64,000 nt of DNA from Pseudomonadota bacterium. Its GTDB lineage: Bacteria; Pseudomonadota; Gammaproteobacteria; Steroidobacterales; Steroidobacteraceae. This document shows, in pieces, positions 16,526-24,674 of this stretch. The stretch lies in contig JAJYDK010000002.1 of the NCBI GenBank assembly GCA_021777555.1, positions 62,001 to 126,000 on the forward strand, written 5' to 3'. The position numbers and the translations under genes are program-made. Under the pieces are notes generated by a model, which was not told the DNA's origin, searched no databases, and worked only from the letters and a program-made list of their open reading frames with translations. Position 1 is the stretch's first letter. Each line of letters begins with the position of its first letter.

Positions 16526-16905
16526 AACTGAGAATCCGGGGCAACTCGCTGCGGTTGCGCCTGTCGCAGGGCGAGGTGCGCACCCTCGCCGAGCGGGGCA
16601 AGGTCGAGGATGCGATCGCGTTTCCCGGCGGCGCACGACTCGTCTATCGGGTAAGTGCTGATGGAAAATCAGACGAAATATCAGCAGCTTATGCGAATAA
16701 CCTCATCGAGGTCCGCATTCCAGAGACGCTCGTGGCGCAATGGTGCGGCACGGATCTCGTCACGCTGAGCGGTGCTCGGCCGACCGCGTCGGGTGAGCTG
16801 CATCTTGCGGTGGAGAAGGACTTCGCCTGTCTTGCACCCCGGGAGGGCGAGGACGAGTCGGACAACTTCCCGCACCCCGGGGCCGGGAGCGGGGCGGCCT
16901 GTTGA
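16522..16905 (+). CDS. Small conserved protein of unknown function (DUF7009-like)
   Basis: I do not recognise a function. The 127-residue protein starts with GTG inside the citE stop (16522-16525). The N-terminal KLRIRGNSLRLRLSQGEV recalls a small family I remember as DUF7009; a beta-rich fold seems likely up to about residue 100, followed by a low-complexity tail. Bases about 16650-16710 are clearly poorer in G+C than the surroundings and contain CTGAT/ATCAG repeats, which may reflect a recently acquired or relaxed segment. Coupling to maoC-citE suggests a role with that acyl-CoA pathway, but this is inference only. Confidence 0.7.
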   Translation: MKLRIRGNSLRLRLSQGEVRTLAERGKVEDAIAFPGGARLVYRVSADGKSDEISAAYANNLIEVRIPETLVAQWCGTDLVTLSGARPTASGELHLAVEKDFACLAPREGEDESDNFPHPGAGSGAAC

Positions 16906-16914
16906 TCGGTTGCG

Positions 16915-17526
16915 CTAGGGGACTGGCGGTGTGGGCGCAGCCGAGAGCGCGGCGAGATCTTCAGGCGTGTCGAGGTCGAATGCCGCGTTCGGCATCGGTA
17001 TGGCGGTCACCCGGCTGAGGTGACGCTCAATGACTCGCCGGGCGCCCACGTCCCCGCGAAGCTCGGTGAGATCGGGAAAGACACAGCGCGGGAAGATGGC
17101 CGGCGCGCCGGTGATGGCGCCAAAGCGCGCCGCGACGATCGCATCGGGCTGGCGGAGCCAGGCCGCGCCGAGGCGCCGCAGATCCTGCACGGTGACCCGC
17201 GCCTGATCGGCCAGAACCAACATGACGGCGGCGCACGAGGCCGGCAGGCGGGCGATCCCTGAGCGAATGGAGCTCGCGAGGCCTTCCTCCCAGCCTCGAT
17301 TGATGATCACGGATGCGCGGGTGTGGGCGAGCATCGGCGCGAGTTGCGCGGCGTGCGCACCGAGCACGACCAGGACCTCATCCACGGCTTCCCCGACTCT
17401 CTCCACCAGCGTGTTGAGAAGTGGCCGACCGTCGAGGAGCGCACGCTGTTTGATCGAACCGAAGCGGCTCGAGGCGCCCGCGGCCAGCACGATGGCGTGC
17501 AGACCCTCGCGGGACTCGAAGCTCAT
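16915..17526 (-). CDS. mocA: MobA/MocA-like nucleotidyltransferase (molybdenum cofactor cytidylyltransferase)
   Basis: The 203-residue product has the GT-A-like nucleotidyltransferase start LHAIVLAAGASSRFG (residues 8-22) and the metal-binding Asp in VLADQARV (near 104). MocA-type enzymes attach CMP to molybdopterin to make the cofactor of xanthine dehydrogenase-family enzymes; MobA uses GTP. The neighbour xdhC favours the CMP type. The phosphate-loop lysine appears in SIKQRALLDGRPLL. It starts inside the stop of the upstream unknown gene (ATGA overlap) and converges on the small gene after citE, 9 bases away. No molybdenum hydroxylase subunits are in the window. Confidence 0.82.
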   Translation of the reverse strand: MSFESREGLHAIVLAAGASSRFGSIKQRALLDGRPLLNTLVERVGEAVDEVLVVLGAHAAQLAPMLAHTRASVIINRGWEEGLASSIRSGIARLPASCAAVMLVLADQARVTVQDLRRLGAAWLRQPDAIVAARFGAITGAPAIFPRCVFPDLTELRGDVGARRVIERHLSRVTAIPMPNAAFDLDTPEDLAALSAAPTPPVP

Positions 17527-18080
17527 ACCGGCGGGCCGTGCAGCGTGATGCCCGCGGGAAGGCGCGCGACGATGCGGTCATAGCGGCTGCGCTCCTCGAG
17601 GATGGAGTCGGCATCGACGGCGCAGACGGCGCGCCAGCGGGCCACTCCGGTGAGCTGGGTCAACTGCCGCTCGATCGCAACCCGCCGCTCACTCCAGGCG
17701 GCATGGAAGAACCTCGCGAATTCCTGCCACGCGGCGCGGGCGACATCCGGATCGGCGGCGCCGAGTGCGGCCTCGAGCTTCGCCAGCGCCTCGCGGCTCG
17801 TGCCCGTGCGTGCGGCGACCTCGATGAGCCCGGCCGGCAGAATGTTCTCGTGGGAGCCACCGGAGAGGGCCTGCAGGTGCTCGGCGAGCAGCTGATCGCG
17901 TTGCTCGAAGCGCGCCAGCACCCACACGAGGTAGCTCACGCACGTGTCGCGAAACGCGCGCGCCTCATCGGCCCCCGCCGGCTGCCCGGCGCTGATGGCC
18001 GCCACGCAGGCGTGGGCAACCTGGGAAGCGTGGGTGCGCTCGGCGAGCAGCTGGGCACGAATGAGTTCGATCTCGTTCAT
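17523..18080 (-). CDS. Helical protein of unknown function in the xdhC-mocA cluster
   Basis: I do not recognise this 185-residue protein. It looks almost wholly alpha-helical, soluble and acidic, with His residues scattered in helices (RTHASQVAHACVAA near 15; LAEHLQALSGGSHEN near 67; FARFFHAAW near 121), which could suit a four-helix bundle, but I see no full metal site. It sits 6 bases after xdhC and overlaps mocA by four bases, so it is translated with two molybdenum-cofactor maturation genes. A role in insertion or quality control of the cofactor is an inference from position. No signal peptide or membrane segment is seen. Confidence 0.65.
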   Translation of the reverse strand: MNEIELIRAQLLAERTHASQVAHACVAAISAGQPAGADEARAFRDTCVSYLVWVLARFEQRDQLLAEHLQALSGGSHENILPAGLIEVAARTGTSREALAKLEAALGAADPDVARAAWQEFARFFHAAWSERRVAIERQLTQLTGVARWRAVCAVDADSILEERSRYDRIVARLPAGITLHGPPV

Positions 18081-18086
18081 GGGGGC

Positions 18087-19157
18087 TCATTCTAAGGGTA
18101 AGGGTTTCTGCACAAACGCCAGAATCTCCGCCACGATGGCGAGCGCGATGGCCTCCGGCGAGCGACCGCCGAGATTCAGACCCACCGGGGCGCGCAGCCG
18201 CTCCCGCAGCCGCACGGCCTCGGTCCCGAGCTCGGCCAGAAGCTTCTCGCGGCGCGCCGGGGGACCGAGCAAACCGATGTAGGGAGGGGCGCTCCGGCAC
18301 AGCGCCCGCAGGTACTGAAGATCCGTGGGCAGGTGGTGGCTCATGACCACCGCCGCGGTGAATCGGGCCAGCTCCACCTCCTGAGACAGCGCCTCGGGGC
18401 GGGTGAGGATCACCCGCTCGGCCGAGGGGAATCGGGCGGGCACGGCATAGCCCGGCCGGTGGTCGGCCACCGTGACCTTCCAGTGAAGCCGGGCGGCAAA
18501 GTCGGCCACCGGCTGGGCGTCGGGTCCGCCTCCGAGCAGCAGCAGTCTCGGCGGGAGCGACAGCGGCAGGAGGAGCACTCGGCAGCCCCGGGTTTCGAGC
18601 CAGCCGGGCGCGCTCGCGCGGCGAGCCTCCCGCACCGCCTCGATGAGCTCTGGCTGAAGCAGCCTCTGGCGAGCCGAGGCGGGCAGGACCTCGGTCTCGC
18701 CATGGGTCAGGATCAGTGTGCCGGGCGGGATCGAGGGATCGGCCGATTCCGCGACGATGCCGGCGGCGGCGGGCTCGTGGGCCGCAAGCGCCCCCGCGAG
18801 CGTCACGAGCGGCTGCCAGTGCTCCTGGGGGCCCACCCGCAGCAGCAGGATGCGCATCGCGCCTTCGCAGCCGGCGCCCATGCCCCAGATGAGATCGTCG
18901 GGGTTTCGCAGATCGTAGGTGATCAGGCGCGCCCGCCCGGTGCCGATCACCTCCAGGGCGTGCTGCGCCAGGTCGCCTTCCAGGCAGCCGCCGGCGAGCA
19001 GGCCCGCGTACTCGCCGCTGGCGGCGATGAGCAGCAGGGCGCCAGGGCGGCGGTAGGTCGAGCCCGCCGTGTGCAGCAGCACTCCGAGCGCGACGGGGCG
19101 GCCGGCTGAGCGCTCGCGCTCGAACAGCGGAAGAAGTGGCGCAAGAGAGGATTCCAC
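18087..19157 (-). CDS. xdhC: XdhC/CoxI-family molybdenum cofactor insertion protein
   Basis: XdhC proteins bind sulfurated molybdenum cofactor and deliver it to xanthine dehydrogenase-type enzymes. The product has the XdhC-CoxI N-terminal domain (HTAGSTYRRPGA near 28; GGCLEGDLA near 57) and a C-terminal Rossmann domain (LLLLGGGPDAQPVADFA near 202; TVADHRPGYA; IGLLGPPARR). The GTG at 19157 (356 residues) fits family N-termini; a GTG at 19205 is an upstream alternative. There is no ribosome site before 19157, but a CATAAT element ends seven bases before it. It leads a three-gene run with the unknown gene and mocA. Confidence 0.85.
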   Translation of the reverse strand: MESSLAPLLPLFERERSAGRPVALGVLLHTAGSTYRRPGALLLIAASGEYAGLLAGGCLEGDLAQHALEVIGTGRARLITYDLRNPDDLIWGMGAGCEGAMRILLLRVGPQEHWQPLVTLAGALAAHEPAAAGIVAESADPSIPPGTLILTHGETEVLPASARQRLLQPELIEAVREARRASAPGWLETRGCRVLLLPLSLPPRLLLLGGGPDAQPVADFAARLHWKVTVADHRPGYAVPARFPSAERVILTRPEALSQEVELARFTAAVVMSHHLPTDLQYLRALCRSAPPYIGLLGPPARREKLLAELGTEAVRLRERLRAPVGLNLGGRSPEAIALAIVAEILAFVQKPLPLE

Positions 19158-19164
19158 ACGCGCA

Positions 19165-19170
19165 ATTATG
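19165..19170 (-). promoter_or_regulatory. Putative -10 element of xdhC
   Basis: CATAAT on the minus strand, seven bases before the GTG at 19157. Together with the absence of a ribosome site this suggests a leaderless start. No -35 match. Confidence 0.35.
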
Positions 19171-19200
19171 CATGGCCGTATGCCTGATCGCCTGACCCGC

Positions 19201-19240
19201 CCCACCCATGGCCCCGGCCGCGGTGGGACACGTCTTTTTT
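19201..19240 (+). other. Hairpin with T6 tract in the leader of thrA
   Basis: CCCACC (19201-19206) pairs with GGTGGG (19222-19227), with an inner GGC/GCC pairing, and a run of six T follows at 19235-19240. It lies about 75 bases before the thrA start. The seven bases between stem and T-run are more than in a standard terminator. It could be a weak attenuator for the threonine operon or a leftover terminator. Confidence 0.35.
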
Positions 19241-19314
19241 GGCGCCCTCACGTTGCTTCCCGGTGTGCCGATCAGTAGAGTCGCACGGCTTTCCCTCAGG
19301 TGATTCCCACTCCC

Positions 19315-21798
19315 ATGTCGAATTCCGTGCCCTGGGTCGTGCACAAGTTCGGCGGATCGAGCGTCGCCGATGCCGCCTGTTTTCGCCGTGTGGCGGCCAT
19401 CCTCGATGCCTCTCCGGCCACTCGCCTCGGCGTGGTGCTCTCGGCCTGCAAGGGCGTGACGGATGCCCTGCTCAAGCTGGTGAGACTCGCCGAGGAGCAG
19501 GATGAGAGCTATCGCGTGGAGCTCGCCTCGCTCAGGGCCCGCCATGCCGGGATCGCCCAATCGCTCCTCGCCCCCGAATCGGTGCGCCTCTACCTCGCCG
19601 GCTTCGACCGCGACTGCCACGATCTCGAGGGGATCCTGCAGACCGTGAAGCTCACCCGCTCGGCGGCGGACAACGTGCGCGACCTGATCGCCGGCTACGG
19701 GGAGATCTGGTCGACGAAGATGTTTCACCGCTTCATGGAAGAGCGCGGCGGGCGGCGTGGGCCGGTCCAGTGGATCGATGCGCGCCGTGTGGTGGTGGTC
19801 GAGTGGGGGCCGCTCGGGCCCGCGGTCCAGTGGGAGGACTCGCGATCCCGGCTCGGGGATCTCGTCGATCGCGATTTCAAGGGTACGCTGATCATCACCG
19901 GATTCATCGCGTCTGACCGGCGCGGCGTGCAGACCACGCTCGGGCGCAACGGGAGCGACTTTTCCGCCTCGATCTTCGGGGCGCTCCTGCACGCCTCCGA
20001 GATCATCATCTGGACGGATGTCGATGGGGTGTTGTCGGCGGACCCGCGCCGGGTGCCCGATGCCACGGTGATCGATTCGCTCTCGTACAGCGAGGCGATG
20101 GAACTCGCTTATTTCGGCGCCAAGGTCATTCATCCGCAGACCATGGCGCCGGCGGTGGGCGACAGCATACCGATCTGGATCCGCAACACCTTCGCGCCGG
20201 AGAAGCCCGGTACCCTCATCTGCGCGCGGCCCACCTCGAAGCTGCCCGTCAAGGGCATCGCGAGCATCGAGCACGTGGCGCTCGTCAACCTCGAGGGCGC
20301 CGGCATGATCGGCGTGCCGGGCACCGCGCACCGGCTGTTCGGCGCGCTGCGCGAGGAGGGCATCTCGGTCATCCTGATCTCGCAGGGCAGCTCCGAGCAC
20401 TCGATCTGCTGCGCCATCCCGCAGGAGCAGGGCGAGCGCGCCGCGGCCGTGATCCGTCGCGCCTTCGAGCGGGAGCTCGCCGAGGGGCAGATCCAGAACG
20501 TCGAGATCGACCCGGATCTCGCGATCCTCGCCATCGTAGGCGATGGCATGGCGGGCACCCCGGGCGTCGCCGCGAAGGTGTTCAACGCGCTCGGCACGGC
20601 GGCGGTCAATGTGCGGGCCATTGCGCAGGGCGCCTCGGAGCGCAACATCTCGGTGGTCGTCGAGGGACGCTCGGCCACGCGCGCGCTGCGCGCCGCGCAC
20701 GCCGGTTTGTATCTTTCGCCGAACACCATTTCCGTCGGCGTGATCGGCCCGGGGACGGTCGGCCGGGTGCTGCTCGAGCAGATCGCCTCGCAGAGCGAGC
20801 GGCTGCGGGCGCAGTTTCAGCTCGATCTGAGGGTGCGGGGCATCCTCGGCTCAAAGCGCATGCTGCTCTCGGATACCGGCCTCGCCTTGCCCGCCTGGCA
20901 GGATGAGTACAAGCGCAGCGAGACGGCGGCGGACCTGGAGCGCTTCATCGAGCATGTGCGCGTCGATTATCTGCCGCACACGGTGATCGTCGACTGCACC
21001 GCGAGCAGCGCCGTCGCGGCGCGCTACGCGGACTGGCTCCGCGCGGGCATGCACGTGGTCACGCCCAACAAGAAAGCCAACAGTGCGGATCTCGCCTACT
21101 ACCGGACCGTGCAGGAGGCGCGCCGCGCAGGCTCCGCGCACTATCTTTACGAGGCGACCGTCGGAGCGGGACTGCCGGTGGTGCACACGCTGCGGGATCT
21201 GCGCGAGACGGGCGATGAGATCACCAGCATCGAAGGCATCTTCTCCGGCACCCTCGCGTACCTGTTCAATGTCTATGACGGGAGCGCCAAGTTCTCGGAC
21301 ATCGTGCGCGATGCGCGCCAGCGCGGCTACACCGAACCGGATCCCCGTGATGATCTCTCGGGCATGGACGTGGCGCGCAAGCTCATCATCCTCGGACGGG
21401 AGATGGGGCTCGAGCTCGAGCTTGCCGACGTCAAGGTCGAGAGCCTCGTGCCCTCGGGTCTCGAGAATGGCTCGATCGATGAGTTCATGGCGAGGCTGCC
21501 GCGCCACGATGCGGCCATGCACGAGCGGTTCGAGGCTGCGCGCTCACGCGGAAACGTCCTGCGCTACGTCGCGCGCCTCACGGCCAGCGGGCAGGCGACC
21601 GTCGGTCTCATCGAGCTCGATGCCAAACACGCTTTCGCCAACATTGCGCTGACCGACAACGTAGTGCGCTTCGCCACGCGCCGCTACTGCGACAATCCGC
21701 TCATCGTGCAGGGCCCCGGGGCCGGACCCGAGGTGACCGCGGGCGGAGTGTTCGCCGACCTGCTGCGTCTTTCGGCATACCTGGGGGCAAGACTATGA
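19315..21798 (+). CDS. thrA: Bifunctional aspartate kinase / homoserine dehydrogenase
   Basis: ThrA carries out the first and third steps from aspartate to threonine. The 827-residue product (E. coli ThrA 820) has the kinase domain with KFGGSSVAD (11-19) and the TDVDGVLSADPR region, two ACT regulatory domains (starting near VALVNLEGAGMIGVPG and LAILAIVGDGMAGTPG), then the NAD-binding homoserine dehydrogenase with VGVIGPGTVGRVLLEQ and TPNKKANS. ATG 19315 is preceded by AGGTGAT about ten bases upstream, an excellent anti-16S match; a GTG at 19300 lies within that site, so it is rejected. The stop overlaps thrB by four bases. Confidence 0.97.
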   Translation: MSNSVPWVVHKFGGSSVADAACFRRVAAILDASPATRLGVVLSACKGVTDALLKLVRLAEEQDESYRVELASLRARHAGIAQSLLAPESVRLYLAGFDRDCHDLEGILQTVKLTRSAADNVRDLIAGYGEIWSTKMFHRFMEERGGRRGPVQWIDARRVVVVEWGPLGPAVQWEDSRSRLGDLVDRDFKGTLIITGFIASDRRGVQTTLGRNGSDFSASIFGALLHASEIIIWTDVDGVLSADPRRVPDATVIDSLSYSEAMELAYFGAKVIHPQTMAPAVGDSIPIWIRNTFAPEKPGTLICARPTSKLPVKGIASIEHVALVNLEGAGMIGVPGTAHRLFGALREEGISVILISQGSSEHSICCAIPQEQGERAAAVIRRAFERELAEGQIQNVEIDPDLAILAIVGDGMAGTPGVAAKVFNALGTAAVNVRAIAQGASERNISVVVEGRSATRALRAAHAGLYLSPNTISVGVIGPGTVGRVLLEQIASQSERLRAQFQLDLRVRGILGSKRMLLSDTGLALPAWQDEYKRSETAADLERFIEHVRVDYLPHTVIVDCTASSAVAARYADWLRAGMHVVTPNKKANSADLAYYRTVQEARRAGSAHYLYEATVGAGLPVVHTLRDLRETGDEITSIEGIFSGTLAYLFNVYDGSAKFSDIVRDARQRGYTEPDPRDDLSGMDVARKLIILGREMGLELELADVKVESLVPSGLENGSIDEFMARLPRHDAAMHERFEAARSRGNVLRYVARLTASGQATVGLIELDAKHAFANIALTDNVVRFATRRYCDNPLIVQGPGAGPEVTAGGVFADLLRLSAYLGARL

Positions 21799-22739
21799 GC
21801 GGTGCGCTCGCTTGGGCCACGGCGTTCGCGCCGGCATCTAGCGGCAACGTCGCCATCGGTTTCGACATTCTCGGCTTCGCGGTGGATGCGCTTGGGGATC
21901 GGGTCACGGTGAGCCGCACCGCCAGGCGCGGCGTCGCGATCTCGAGTGTCACCGGCGTGGCCGGCAAGTTGCCGAGCGATCCGGCGCAGAACACCGCCGG
22001 GCGGGCACTCCTTGCCATGCAGGAGTCGCTCGATCCCGGGTTTGGGTTCGACATGCGGATCGAGAAGGGGATTCCCCTCGGCTCGGGGCTCGGCGGCTCG
22101 GCGGCCTCGGCGGTGGGCGCGGTGGTGGCGGCCAACGCGCTGCTGAGCGCACCGTGCGAGAAGCTCGAGCTCCTGAAGTTCGCCATGCAGGGTGAGAAGG
22201 TGGCGAGCGGCTCGCTGCACGTGGACAACATCGCGCCCTCGCTCTTCGGCGGACTCGTGCTGACGGTGGGGATCGACCATCCGAGAGTGAAGCGCATCCC
22301 CGTGCCCGATCGGATCAGGGCCGTCATCGTGCATCCGCACATGTTTCTCGCGACGCGCGAGGCGCGCGCGATCCTCAAACGCAGCGTCGATCTGTCGGAC
22401 TTCGTCTGGCAGACGGCGAACCTCGCGGGCTTCATCTCGGGCTGCTACACCAACGACCTCGACATGATCCGCGAGTCCTTCCAGGATGTGGTCATCGAGC
22501 CGCAGCGCCAGGCGCTGATCCCCGGGTTCCCGCAGGTGCGTGCGGCGGCGATGACCGCGGGGGCCCTGGGCTGCTCGATCTCGGGCGCGGGACCGACGCT
22601 GTTTGCCTGGGCGCTCGAGGAGGATGCGCCGCGGGTGCTCGAGGCGATGCGCGCGCAGTTCGCGCACCAATCCGTCCCGCTCGATGAGTGGGTGATCGGG
22701 CTCGAGTCCGAGGGCGCGCGCGTGGTGGCGAGTGGTTGA
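21795..22739 (+). CDS. thrB: Homoserine kinase
   Basis: ThrB phosphorylates homoserine with ATP in the threonine pathway. It is a GHMP-family kinase of 314 residues. The GHMP phosphate loop is visible as GIPLGSGLGGSAAS (92-105), the N-terminal APASSGNVAIGFD matches the family start, and the C-terminal SISGAGPTLFAW is the third GHMP motif. The ATG lies inside the thrA stop (21795-21798), and thrC follows 19 bases downstream, so this is a standard thrABC operon. Confidence 0.96.
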   Translation: MSGALAWATAFAPASSGNVAIGFDILGFAVDALGDRVTVSRTARRGVAISSVTGVAGKLPSDPAQNTAGRALLAMQESLDPGFGFDMRIEKGIPLGSGLGGSAASAVGAVVAANALLSAPCEKLELLKFAMQGEKVASGSLHVDNIAPSLFGGLVLTVGIDHPRVKRIPVPDRIRAVIVHPHMFLATREARAILKRSVDLSDFVWQTANLAGFISGCYTNDLDMIRESFQDVVIEPQRQALIPGFPQVRAAAMTAGALGCSISGAGPTLFAWALEEDAPRVLEAMRAQFAHQSVPLDEWVIGLESEGARVVASG

Positions 22740-22758
22740 GCGGGCGGACGCAGGGGCT

Positions 22759-24063
22759 ATGCGTTTCAAGAGCACTCGAGAACCGAAGCTGACGGCGAGT
22801 TTCGCCGATGCGCTCGCCCAGGGCCTCGCGCCGGATGGCGGCCTGTACGTGCCCGAGGTGTGGCCGCACCTCACGCCCAAGGCGTTTCCGCCGGACGGAG
22901 GTCTGGTGGCGGTCGGCAAGAGGCTGCTCGAGCCCTTTGCCGCGGGCGATGTGCTCGCAGCATCGCTCGGGGACATCGTCACCGAGGCATTCGATTTCCC
23001 GGCGCCGGTGGTGGAGCTGCCCGTCGAGCGCCTCGCGGTGCTCGAGCTCTTTCACGGGCCGACCGCCGCGTTCAAGGATTTCGGGGCGCGCTTTCTCGCG
23101 GCGGCCCTCGGCCGCCTGCGCGAGGGCCGGCCGCGTCCGCTCACGATTCTGGTCGCCACATCGGGCGATACCGGCGGGGCGGTGGCCGCGGCCTTCCACG
23201 GCCGGCCCGGCATCGAAGTGGCGGTGCTCTTCCCGAAGGGGCTGGTCTCGCCGACCCAGGAAAGGCAACTCACCTGCTGGGGCGGGAATGTGCGTTCCTT
23301 CGCCGTGCGCGGCACCTTCGATGACTGCCAGCGCCTGGTCAAAGAGGCGTTCATGGACCCGGGCCTGCGGGAGGAGCGCGAGCTCTCCTCGGCCAACAGC
23401 ATCAACCTCGGGCGCCTGCTCCCGCAGGCGGTGTACTACGCGGCATCGAGCCTCGCGATCTGGCGCCGTCACGGCGAGCCGGCTTCCTTCATCATCCCGA
23501 GCGGCAACCTCGGCAACTCGGTGGCCTGTATCTGGGCGCGCAAGCTCGGGCTGCCGATCGCGGATGTGGTGCTGGCGCACAATGCCAACCGCACCGTGCC
23601 GGATTATCTGGCCACGGGTGAATGGCGTCCCCGGCCGAGCGTTGCGACGCTCGCCTCGGCCATGGACGTGGGCAATCCGAGCAACATGGAGCGGCTGCGT
23701 GCGCTTTACCCGCAGCTCGAGGAGATCCGCGGGGCGGTGAGCGCCGTGGCGGTCGAGGATGAGGCGATCCGCGCCCGCATCAGGGCCGGATTCGAGCAAT
23801 ACGGGCAGATCTGGTGTCCGCATACCGCCACGGCGGCCGAAGCCTACGAGCGGCTGCCGGAGCAGCGCCGGCGTGGCGGACGCTGGGTGTTGGTCTCCAC
23901 GGCGCACCCGGCGAAGTTCCGCGAGATCATCGAGCCTTTGATCGGCCGCGAGGTGCCGGTGCCGGAGTCGCTTGCGCGGCTGTTTGCCCGCCCCACCGCG
24001 TTTCAGGAGATCGAAGCTCGGCTCGACTCGCTCCGGGACGCCTTGAGAGACGGCGGCGCGTAA
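22759..24063 (+). CDS. thrC: Threonine synthase
   Basis: ThrC converts O-phosphohomoserine to threonine with pyridoxal phosphate. The product has 434 residues. The PLP lysine is Lys106 in FHGPTAAFKDFGARF; ATSGDTGGAVAAAF (near 134) is the phosphate-binding/substrate loop, and SGNLGNSVACIWARKLG (near 249) is a second conserved block. The start at 22759 gives the typical MRFKSTREP N-terminus with an AGGGG site before it; an upstream in-frame start at 22732 would overlap thrB. The gene ends 14 bases before a NERD-domain gene that may be part of the operon. Confidence 0.96.
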   Translation: MRFKSTREPKLTASFADALAQGLAPDGGLYVPEVWPHLTPKAFPPDGGLVAVGKRLLEPFAAGDVLAASLGDIVTEAFDFPAPVVELPVERLAVLELFHGPTAAFKDFGARFLAAALGRLREGRPRPLTILVATSGDTGGAVAAAFHGRPGIEVAVLFPKGLVSPTQERQLTCWGGNVRSFAVRGTFDDCQRLVKEAFMDPGLREERELSSANSINLGRLLPQAVYYAASSLAIWRRHGEPASFIIPSGNLGNSVACIWARKLGLPIADVVLAHNANRTVPDYLATGEWRPRPSVATLASAMDVGNPSNMERLRALYPQLEEIRGAVSAVAVEDEAIRARIRAGFEQYGQIWCPHTATAAEAYERLPEQRRRGGRWVLVSTAHPAKFREIIEPLIGREVPVPESLARLFARPTAFQEIEARLDSLRDALRDGGA

Positions 24064-24077
24064 GGGAGGGAGTCAAG

Positions 24078-24674
24078 GTGCAGGACATCATGAACCTGCC
24101 TCTGACCGCCTGGGTGCTGGTGGCGGTGGCGGCGGCAGCGGGGTTCGGTGTGTCGTGGCTGTGGCGTTGGTATCGGGCGCGGCGCGCGCGCAAGATGCTG
24201 CGCACGGCCGTGACCGCGGTCAGCGCCGATCACCTGGTGGACGTGCTGGTGCCCGATGGCATGGGCGATGGATATCACGTCGATTTTCTGCTGTTCACCG
24301 TGCATGGGGTCCTCGTGGTCGATGTGCGCGAGGTGCAGGGCAACATCTTCGGCGGCGACCAGATGGCGGAGTGGACCGTGATGGACGGTCCCCGGCGCTT
24401 CACCTTCGTCAATCCCCAGAACGGCCTCTATGACCGGGTGGCGGCGGTCAAGGCGATCACCGGCGACATCCCCGTCGAGGGGCGGGTGGTGTTCACGCGG
24501 CGGGGCAAGTTCCCGAAGGGGCTGCCCAAGTGGACGCTGATGCTCGATTCACTGCGCACCGAGTTCCCGGGCCTCGAGGCGGAGCAGGAGGCGAGCACGA
24601 TCTCGCATTATCGTGAGGCCTGGGAGCGCCTGAAGTCGGCGGTCAGGCCCTCGCCCATGGCCCACATGCGCTAA
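24078..24674 (+). CDS. NERD-domain protein with N-terminal membrane anchor
   Basis: NERD (nuclease-related domain) proteins are distantly related to restriction-type nucleases. This 198-residue protein has one membrane segment (about 9-28), a basic stretch, and the NERD core: HVDFLLFTVHGVLVVDVREVQGNIFGGD (residues 67-94). The position normally filled by a Glu-x-Lys pair reads Asp82-Val-Arg84, so the catalytic core is altered and activity is doubtful. The GTG at 24078 has a GGGAGGG site; an ATG at 24090 is an alternative. It lies 14 bases after thrC, yet nothing in the sequence links it to threonine. Its stop overlaps the stop of the converging peptidase gene. Confidence 0.75.
   Translation: MQDIMNLPLTAWVLVAVAAAAGFGVSWLWRWYRARRARKMLRTAVTAVSADHLVDVLVPDGMGDGYHVDFLLFTVHGVLVVDVREVQGNIFGGDQMAEWTVMDGPRRFTFVNPQNGLYDRVAAVKAITGDIPVEGRVVFTRRGKFPKGLPKWTLMLDSLRTEFPGLEAEQEASTISHYREAWERLKSAVRPSPMAHMR

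Noticed and set aside
16915-19157. xdhC-mocA cluster as part of a complete xanthine dehydrogenase operon
   Set aside because: No molybdopterin, FAD or 2Fe-2S subunit gene is present on either side.
19172-19278. A short open frame in the thrA leader as a thrL-like leader peptide
   Set aside because: It has only three scattered Thr codons and no Ile run, and no alternative stem pairing like an attenuator is seen.
24078-24674. NERD protein as part of an anti-phage system
   Set aside because: The neighbours are thrC and a peptidase, no other defence gene is near, and the catalytic residues look degenerate.
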